This document shows positions 13,604 to 20,900 of a stretch of 22,900 bases of DNA, one piece after another (the stretch's first letter is position 1; the number at the start of each line of letters is the position of its first letter). Under the pieces are notes generated by a model. The model made no database searches and was not told where the DNA came from. It worked only from the letters and a program-made list of their open reading frames with translations. The DNA is from a virus: positions 1 to 22,900 of the IMG/VR virus record IMGVR_UViG_3300032308_000138. One strand, written 5' to 3'. A program made the position numbers and the translations under genes.

Positions 13604-14791
13604 TTAGATACGAACTGATGATGCAGTCTCGATGCGGTATAGCGCTTCTTGACGGAAGATAGACCAGTTGATGATACCGTGCCAGCCGACTGGGCGGAAA
13701 CGGTTCAACTTGTCTACAACGTTACCAAACTCGATGCCTGGTTCCTTCCATACTGCTTCAGCAAGTGCTTGCTGTCCTAGTACGTAAGTGTTGTAAACGC
13801 GTGCCTTTGGAGTAACTGTAAGTGTGTTTGTTCCAACAGTTCCTGAGTTAGCAACAGACACTGTGAATGTAGTGTTTGTAGCGCCAACTGAGATTGCTGT
13901 AATCAAAGCACCAGTACCTACGTTAGTACCAGAGATTGCATCTCCGACCTCAGCGAGACCACCGAATGCAGCATTTGCTGCAACGATTGTGAACTCACCT
14001 GAGGCGCCGCTTACTGCAGAAGCAGTAGCAAGTGCTGTTAGAGCCTTACCTGAGATAGTGTTGGTCATGCGTGGTGTCTCGATGAAACGGACACCTTCCC
14101 ATGCGCCGAGTTCTCCAGCAAGGAGTGGGCCGACGTTCTGGTACTCATGTGGTGTACGCCAGATGTTGTTTCCTGTCTCTGTGCGGAGATCGTGTGAAAC
14201 TTCTGGGTGGATGTATGAAACATACATTCCGCCACGAGGAACAACATTTCCAGCGCGCAACTTTGTTACTGCGTAACGTACGTCGCGTCCCTTGAATGTG
14301 TCTGTTGTATCGATTGTTGACTTTGCTGCAGTTGTAGAAAGCGCTCCGCCAGATTCACGGATTACGTTTGTACCTGCATCTAGAACAGCGGCGATACCGT
14401 TGTCTAGTGTTGTTGCCATGTTGAATGCAACTGCGTTAGCGATCCATGGATCAACATCTGAAAGTGACATAAGAGCCAACTTACGTGTTGGGAGTACTAC
14501 GCGACCTAGTTCTGTCTGTGAGACATCTAGGGTTGTAGTTGCTGGCATTGCTACTGCATCTGGATCTACAGTTTCAGCGAGTGTTGCACCTGCGATTGAG
14601 GTGTCAGCAATATCGTTGTAGAACTGGAATCGGATTGAAGAACCATCGTGGGTTGGGTTTCCGACCTTCTTGTCCGCGATAGCGCGGAACTGTGGCGTTG
14701 AACGCAAGTTCATTTCAATTAACTTGTCGTACGCCATAGTTACAAGATTGGAACCTAAACCAGTGGTCGAGGTTGAAAAGACATCTGCCAT
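13604..14791 (-). CDS. Major capsid protein, N4-gp56 family, 395 aa
   Basis: The protein shows the N4-gp56 layout: an N-terminal helix (YDKLIEMNLRSTPQFRAIAD), HDGSSIRFQFYNDIADTSIA (48-67), LAETVDPDA (71-79), TLDVSQTELGRVVLPTRKLA (87-106), NMATTLDNGIAAVL, then GGMYVSYIHPEVSHDLRTET (187-206), WRTPHEYQ and LGAWEGVRFIETPRM. These proteins take the HK97 fold and form the icosahedral shell. Residues about 243-328 (VSGASGEFTIVAANAAFGGL, VGDAISGTNVGTGALITAIS) look like a separate beta module inserted before YNTYVLGQQALAEAV. The scaffold gene lies directly upstream and AAAGGAG precedes the ATG. I see no cysteine. Confidence 0.88.
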   Translation of the reverse strand: MADVFSTSTTGLGSNLVTMAYDKLIEMNLRSTPQFRAIADKKVGNPTHDGSSIRFQFYNDIADTSIAGATLAETVDPDAVAMPATTTLDVSQTELGRVVLPTRKLALMSLSDVDPWIANAVAFNMATTLDNGIAAVLDAGTNVIRESGGALSTTAAKSTIDTTDTFKGRDVRYAVTKLRAGNVVPRGGMYVSYIHPEVSHDLRTETGNNIWRTPHEYQNVGPLLAGELGAWEGVRFIETPRMTNTISGKALTALATASAVSGASGEFTIVAANAAFGGLAEVGDAISGTNVGTGALITAISVGATNTTFTVSVANSGTVGTNTLTVTPKARVYNTYVLGQQALAEAVWKEPGIEFGNVVDKLNRFRPVGWHGIINWSIFRQEALYRIETASSVRI

Positions 14792-14823
14792 GGGCGGATA
14801 TCTCCTTTCTTAGTAGTGTGCGG

Positions 14824-15306
14824 TTATTGACCGCTTAGGATGGATAAAATCTCATCTTCTGAATTTGCATTCGCAATGCGATTTGCAAGGTCATCTGATG
14901 CGCCAGGCGCTTCTGCTCCAGTTAATGCGTTATTCATTCTTTGCATGCTTTGGATATCTTGCTGGCTAACAGCCTGCTTTTCTTCGGCTTTAATTCCGAA
15001 TACGTCAGCATAGTTATCAAGCCATGCAGCGATTGCTTCTTCCGAAGCATCGATATCGTTTGGAATGAATGAAGCGATCTTTGGATTCACGCCTTTGGAT
15101 GCAAAAGCATCCTTGATAATCCGCTCACGCTGGGCCTTGCTGAGTTCTCCGAGACTGCCTTCTAGTTCCTTGTTACGCTTCTGTGCCTGCTTGAGGTCTT
15201 TGCGTAGTTTCCGAACCAAGTCAGTATCTGATTCAAACGATGGCGTAAAGTCATCATCTTCATCTTCGTCAGTTTCCCAGTTGATGTTGTCGCGGTTGTT
15301 GCTCAT
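14824..15306 (-). CDS. Capsid scaffolding protein, 160 aa
   Basis: The protein has a very acidic N-terminus (NWETDEDEDDDFTPSFESDT, residues 9-28), then a long charged helix with coiled-coil character (LVRKLRKDLKQAQKRNKELE, 30-49), a middle helical part, a Gln/Met-rich helix and a C-terminal helix ending EDEILSILSGQ. Acid-rich head, coiled coil and position immediately before the capsid gene are typical of phage scaffolds, which guide procapsid assembly and leave before DNA packaging. GGGAGAGG precedes the ATG. The gene follows the largest non-coding gap of the window. I see no cysteine and no protease motif. Confidence 0.8.
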   Translation of the reverse strand: MSNNRDNINWETDEDEDDDFTPSFESDTDLVRKLRKDLKQAQKRNKELEGSLGELSKAQRERIIKDAFASKGVNPKIASFIPNDIDASEEAIAAWLDNYADVFGIKAEEKQAVSQQDIQSMQRMNNALTGAEAPGASDDLANRIANANSEDEILSILSGQ

Positions 15307-15343
15307 AGCAACCTCTCCCTTAGTTAGTAGTTGTCGTACGCCT

Positions 15344-15367
15344 CAATATAAATGGGGGTCTATATTG
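15344..15367 (-). promoter_or_regulatory. Inverted repeat in the gap before the scaffold gene
   Basis: The 119-base gap 15307-15425 is the longest non-coding stretch of the window. It holds a perfect 7-base inverted repeat, CAATATA and TATATTG on the minus strand, separated by GACCCCCATT. The stem is AT-rich and the loop C-rich. It could be an operator, a promoter-proximal element or an RNA stem. No convincing -35/-10 pair could be named. Its place before the scaffold-capsid pair makes a control role plausible. The rest of the gap shows only the ribosome site. Confidence 0.35.
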
Positions 15368-15425
15368 GCTCGCACTCTCGGTCTTGCACACCACTTGGGG
15401 CCGATGGATCCAGTGGGATTCTAAT

Positions 15426-16679
15426 TTAGAGCAGTCCTGCTGTGCTCGTTCCGCCTAGTGAGCCACCTGACATACGGTTGGCTCCTATTGTTCCTGACTT
15501 GCGCTGGAAGGCTAGTTGTTCTTCTTCAACGCGTCGTCTCAAAAGTTCTGATGCAGTGCCGCTAAATTGCTCGGCTTCTAACTGCTTCTGTAGGTCAGCG
15601 CGTAATTGTGATTCTGGCATAGATCCCATGCCTGTGCGCTTTCCGTAAATCTGTTCAAGTTTAACTAGCGGATTAAGTTGTTGTCCGATTGTTTCGAATC
15701 CTTGAGCAGCAACGCCAGTTACCTGAGCCTCGGTAAGTCCCTTGGCTGTAAGTTCTGCGCCAATCTTTCTAGCAGAATCAAGATCAACGGCAATTCCTGA
15801 CTGAGCACGACGAACTGCTTCTGTAACGAATGCAGCGGTATTTACATTCTGCTGCATTACTTCTTGACCGATCTTAGGATCTAGGTAGAAGTCTGTAAGA
15901 CCAGTAGCGTCCTTGATGTTTCCAAGTTTAATTAGGGCTTGGACTTTTGCTGGATCTGCATTGATTGCAGCAAGGCGAGCAATATTTGCGCGCTCGCTGA
16001 ATGTCTGAACATCTACGTTATTCTTAACAAGTTCTTTTAGATACTCAGGAGTTGTGAACTTCTTATCTAGGTTAAAGCGCTGCTGGACTAACTTGTAGCC
16101 TTCAACTGCGTTGTATAGTTCGCTAGGAGGCTTAGGAGATGCCAGCACCTCATTTAGGTATCCATATTCTGCATAGAACGGAGACTTCATCTTAGTGCCA
16201 TTTTTGAGTGTGTACTCTTGATTGTTTAAAAAGATATCTGTAGCGTTATCATAATCAAGACCTTCTGTAAGAAGGCTATTCAAGAAACCTGTAGAAGCAT
16301 CAATTACGCCAGCAGAAAATCCAAGTCCTCTAAGACCAGCCTTCAAGACATCAATGTTTGTAGTTGGCTTTGCTTCAGTAGTATCGGTCTTATTGCCAAT
16401 TATTTCTTTGTCACCGTTGCTATAAACAATAGTCTTGGTGCCGTCATTATTATCAACAATATCAAATACTGTACGGCTACTAGCAGGAACTGCAGCAGGC
16501 TTAACAGGTGGCGTATACTTACCGTCAACAATTTTTCCACCAGCAGCAGCCGCAGATGCAGTGGCAGCAGCACGTGCTTCCGCAATAGCGGCTTTAGCCT
16601 CTGTTACCGAAGGATCGACAGCAGCAGGAGTCTGTTGCTTAACTTGGGTTGAGCCAGTTTCTGGTCTAGGTCTAGCCAT
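15426..16679 (-). CDS. Helical virion protein, internal/ejection candidate, 417 aa
   Basis: The product has a polar N-terminus (MARPRPETGSTQVKQQTP), an Ala-rich helix (VTEAKAAIAEARAAATASAA), a small beta segment (VFDIVDNNDGTKTIVYSNGD) and then a long helical body: TTNIDVLKAGLRGLGFSAG, FTTPEYLKELVKNNVDVQTF, FVTEAVRRAQSGIAVDLDSA and ELLRRRVEEEQLAFQRKSG. The C-terminus is Gly/Ser-rich (MSGGSLGGTSTAGLL). No cysteine is seen. No enzyme motif is recognised. Its position after the giant protein and the 434-residue protein, before the scaffold, resembles the block of internal virion proteins in podoviruses. That role is inferred. The start overlaps the previous stop as TAATG. Confidence 0.55.
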   Translation of the reverse strand: MARPRPETGSTQVKQQTPAAVDPSVTEAKAAIAEARAAATASAAAAGGKIVDGKYTPPVKPAAVPASSRTVFDIVDNNDGTKTIVYSNGDKEIIGNKTDTTEAKPTTNIDVLKAGLRGLGFSAGVIDASTGFLNSLLTEGLDYDNATDIFLNNQEYTLKNGTKMKSPFYAEYGYLNEVLASPKPPSELYNAVEGYKLVQQRFNLDKKFTTPEYLKELVKNNVDVQTFSERANIARLAAINADPAKVQALIKLGNIKDATGLTDFYLDPKIGQEVMQQNVNTAAFVTEAVRRAQSGIAVDLDSARKIGAELTAKGLTEAQVTGVAAQGFETIGQQLNPLVKLEQIYGKRTGMGSMPESQLRADLQKQLEAEQFSGTASELLRRRVEEEQLAFQRKSGTIGANRMSGGSLGGTSTAGLL

Positions 16680-17983
16680 TATCGTCCTAACTTACTACGA
16701 AGGGATTGCATAGTGTTCACGCCTTCGTTAATTGCTCGGGATGTTGTTCCATAACGTGAGTCAGAGATAACCGCCTGATTAATTTCAAACTCGTTTGGAA
16801 GGCGATATATGCCCTTCTCATCTTTATAGTTTGCAAGTTTAATGAGTAGTGGATCTGTAATTCCAACTTTAGTTTCTAGCGCAACACTTAATGAGTCCAT
16901 CAAGGGATTCAGTACATCTGCTGCATCTTTGCCAGCCTTGAGGCTTTCAGCGATGCTCATGTATTTAGTACCCATCTTGTCGCGGATACCGTTGCGGTAC
17001 TGAGTTAGCATCTCTGCGCTTTGGTTGGCGTTGCTTGCACCGATAGCGTCTTTAATAATTGGGGCAACTGCAGATAGATCAGGAACTGTATCGAAGTTTT
17101 TAGAGTGTGCCTCAGCAATAGAGTCATATAGAACCTTGGCTGCTCCGCCTAGTTCTTTTCCACTCAAAGTTACATCAGGGAAGTTCTGGCTAATATAGTC
17201 TGCCAAGAATGCTTGTTGTTCTTCTGCTGTAAATCCTTCGCCAGAAGTAGTAGTAGTGCCAGTGTTGATAGTTTCGTACTGTAGTTGCCCAGCCTTATTA
17301 ACGGTCTGCTTGCCTGTCTTAGGATCAATAATAGGGCGATAAGTAGTCTTAGTACTTGTACTGGTTGTAGCCTTCTGACGCTTTACTTCTGCGTTCCAAG
17401 AAGTCAGAAAGTTTCCAAAACCTGACTCTTGAGGGTAAAATCCGTATGCTTGGAAGTGAGCATCATTGTAGCCTTGTTTAGCATCTGTAAGATCCTTGAA
17501 CTGTAGCGCAGTAGATACTGCCTTGTTGTACTTGGCAGTAGTATCTTGTTGCTTAACAGCACCATCTCCGCCAACACCGCTTCTCTTAAAGAGTTCTAGC
17601 AGGGTTACTGGATCTGTATTGTTGGCTACAGCCAATGAAATAATCTTGTCTAGACCAGCAGCATCTCCTGGGCCGACTACTCCAATAGGAGTTTTCTTGT
17701 CCTTTACGAAACCAGTAGAGCGAAGAAGTGTCTGTAAGTATTCATATTGAGTGCCTTGACCAGCAGGGCCGCTATTAGGAATACTCATTTCACGACGAAG
17801 ATTCTGCAGAGCAAGAGCCTTCGCAGCAGGATCAGTAGTGCTTACATACGCTAAAAGGTTATTAGTTGATGCGTAGATGTTTCCAGGAATCATTGAGGCT
17901 GCCTGTGTGATGCTTGCAAATGCAGACGAGGATAACCCAAGTGCAGCATTACTTGCTGCTTGACTTTGTTTAGTAACAGCCAT
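16679..17983 (-). CDS. Helical virion protein, internal/ejection candidate, 434 aa
   Basis: The N-terminus is Ala/Ser/Gln-rich (MAVTKQSQAASNAALGLSSS) and continues with IPGNIYASTNNLLAYVSTTD. The middle has LDKIISLAVANNTDPVTLLE, a Thr/Ser spacer (TTSTSTKTTYRPIIDPKTGK) and GEGFTAEEQQAFLADYISQN. The C-terminal third is helical (LSAVAPIIKDAIGASNANQS, LKAGKDAADVLNPLMDSLSV) and ends MQSLRSKLGR. I see no cysteine and recognise no enzyme motif. It lies two bases after the stop of the giant gene, with GGAGG about eight bases before its ATG. Like its neighbours it may be an internal or ejected virion protein, by context only. Confidence 0.55.
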   Translation of the reverse strand: MAVTKQSQAASNAALGLSSSAFASITQAASMIPGNIYASTNNLLAYVSTTDPAAKALALQNLRREMSIPNSGPAGQGTQYEYLQTLLRSTGFVKDKKTPIGVVGPGDAAGLDKIISLAVANNTDPVTLLELFKRSGVGGDGAVKQQDTTAKYNKAVSTALQFKDLTDAKQGYNDAHFQAYGFYPQESGFGNFLTSWNAEVKRQKATTSTSTKTTYRPIIDPKTGKQTVNKAGQLQYETINTGTTTTSGEGFTAEEQQAFLADYISQNFPDVTLSGKELGGAAKVLYDSIAEAHSKNFDTVPDLSAVAPIIKDAIGASNANQSAEMLTQYRNGIRDKMGTKYMSIAESLKAGKDAADVLNPLMDSLSVALETKVGITDPLLIKLANYKDEKGIYRLPNEFEINQAVISDSRYGTTSRAINEGVNTMQSLRSKLGR

Positions 17984-17985
17984 AT

Positions 17986-20900
17986 TTAGTCCTCCAGTTG
18001 TCCTGCGAATACGCCGTAGTACATACGACTAAATGATTGATTTCGTAGCATTAGTTCCTCTGCTAAAGATCGCAATTCGTTACGCATCAAAGTAGCAAGA
18101 CCACCCTTTGAGGTGAGTTCTGCATAGTTAGATACCTTTGCCTTATTAAGAATGTCCTGGAATTCGCTATACTTTGAGTAGAACTCAGAAGTTTCCTTAT
18201 ATACTGGAGACTGTCTAAACGCTGGATCTTCTAGTGCGTTCTTAACAGAAGCGATCTTTTCATTTACAGCACCTGTTGTGATAGTAGACGCTGGTTTAGA
18301 TCCACCAAAGGTTCTATCCAGTTTAGCAATCTGCTCTGTATACCAGATATCGCCATAGCCATTAGCAATCTGTTCATTGGCTATCTGACTCTTCATCATA
18401 GTGTAGACGCGAGACTCAGCCTCATTTGCCAACTCATTTGTTGATAATGCACGGCGAGCACCGCTACGCTTCTGCCAGTTGTAATACTTTAAAGAGTATT
18501 CCCCACCAGGGAAGAAGTATGGAATGATATCTCCAGGAGCCTTAGCATATTTAGCCACTGACTCTGGGTTGTTATTCAACCAAGTCCAAGCATCTTCTGT
18601 GCCTCTAACTCCTGGTGTAGTTCCACCAAGGGTAACAAGCAGGTTCTCGATGCCATAAGTATCAGCAAAGAGCGTTACAGACTTGCCATAATCACCAGGA
18701 TTATCGTCTGTAATTCTCTGCCAATGATCGTAAAGCATGGTCATTGTCATAAAGTTTAACTTGTTATCAGGGCTTTTAATCTTTGCAAGCACTTCATCTT
18801 GTGGAGTTGCTGCTGAGATGCTCTGGAATAGAGCACCAAAGAATCCAACTTCGCGTGATAGTGCTTCTGCATCCTTAAACAAGCGGTTTCTTTCAGCGTC
18901 GCTAGCCATTGGATTGTCTCCATAGTTGCCAGTTGAGGCAAGATATGCAGCCCAATCTTTTACTCCGCGCTGTACAGTTGCTTCATCACCCATACGATAT
19001 GCAATGGTCTTTTTGAGCCATGCAGGAAATACAAAGTCTCCTGCACTCTTTGGCGCACCAAATGGTGTAATAATGTCTCGCAAGATGTCGTTAACAGGGC
19101 CAAATGCTGTAGATTTACCTGTAGCAGCGAATAATCCTTGTGCTACTGGGCCAATACCAGGAAGTCCTGGATTAACTTGACCAAATGCTAAGTTAAGTGA
19201 TTGAACTGGAGAAGTCATCTGCAGTGCTTGACTAGCACCTTCAACTCCAGAAGTCATACTAGCCATAGCACCAAGTACTGTTCCTGCAAATGGTGTCTTA
19301 AACTTCTTAGGGCCATTAGGAGTATCTTGATAGAAGAAACCCTGTTCTGGATCATAAGTTACGCCACTAATATCGTAGAGAACGTTTGAGCCTTCTTTAT
19401 TCAAAGCATCGAATGCTTTAGCAAACTTAATTGCAGGCGTTGGGTTCTTAGATAGTTCAGCCCACTTGGTTAGCGTGTTGTAATGTGCCTGAGCAAACGG
19501 GAAGATTAGGCGTACAGCATTAGCAGTTTGATTCTGTCTACCTGCATCATAGAATAGGTTCTTAACATATTTGCTTGCTTCACGAGCAGACATATTATCA
19601 ATAGTTTTTAGACTTGTAGTTCCACCAACATAGGATGGGTTCTTTTTACGCTTTGCAATTTCTTTATCAATCTCACGAAGCACTGGACTTCTACGTCCAA
19701 ATACTTTCTTACCATTCTTGGTAATAGGAGAAAGTGACTTAATTGCGTTAGCACGGAACTGGATCAAATCTTCTGTTTTTAGAAGTGGCGCATATCCTGC
19801 TGCAAAGTCCCAATAAGCCATCTGGAACTCTGGGCCAAAGTTCAACTTAGACTCAGCATATGCGGCTAGTTCGAAAAACTTATCAACTAACTGTGTAACT
19901 GTCTTGTCCATCTGACCAAAGACAACTTCTTGATTTTTAACAAACACAGTAGATCCTGTTAGATCCTCTGGCTTAAACTCATCAGCCATCTTCTTAATAA
20001 AGTCTTTTTCAAGAACATTAAGTTCTGCAACAGTTTTACCACCTGTTGAGTATGGAGCCTTAATCTTAACTAACTTGTTACCGCGAGTTACGGTTATTTC
20101 TCCATCACGAATCAGGTCAAATATTAGGTTTGACTTAGGGCCAGTGCCGGCAACGGCGTTAATCTGGCTGATAACAGTATCTCCTTGGCTGCTATCGAAC
20201 AAGTGAATAAGAATATCGTCTATATTCAGGTTATCTTTAGCAATTCCAGGCCCTGCTTCAGAGATATCTTTTAGGTAAATCTGACGCAATCCAGGGTTAG
20301 TTGTGAATATACTAGCAGCAAAGTTTCTTAAAGGGTTGTCTTTATTATCGAAATCCTTGGCAAGACCTTCTAACCATGAGCGTTGCATCTCTGGCGATGA
20401 GTCTTTTAGTCTGATAATTGCAGACATGAACTTATCTGATACGAAGTTATTTACAGTGTAAGCCAGACCTTCTGAGAACTCTGGGTGGTCACTGCCAACA
20501 ACCTTAAATTGATTAAATATCTGAGAGCGTCTGTTAGAGCGAATATCTCCAGCAGAGTTAAGTCTATTCCACCAAGAACGGAAACCAACTGCAGCATCAC
20601 CTAGGTCTGCCTCAGCCTGCTGAGTCTTAAATGCATTACCAGATGCATCGTATTGAAACTTAGCATACTTAGACATGAACTTTGTAAATCCGTTACCTTC
20701 TGGATTTGCTACCACTGTAGAGATAAATCCAAGAGGATTGGTGAATAAACTGTTGTGACCAGATAGCATTTGACGCATTTGCATTTCTGCGATATTGCGT
20801 GTTACATAAGCAAAACGACCGACCAACTGTGCTGTACGCCAGAAATCACCGAACTCTTCAAGTAATACCTTACCAGCACGAGCCTTGCTTATTACAGCAT

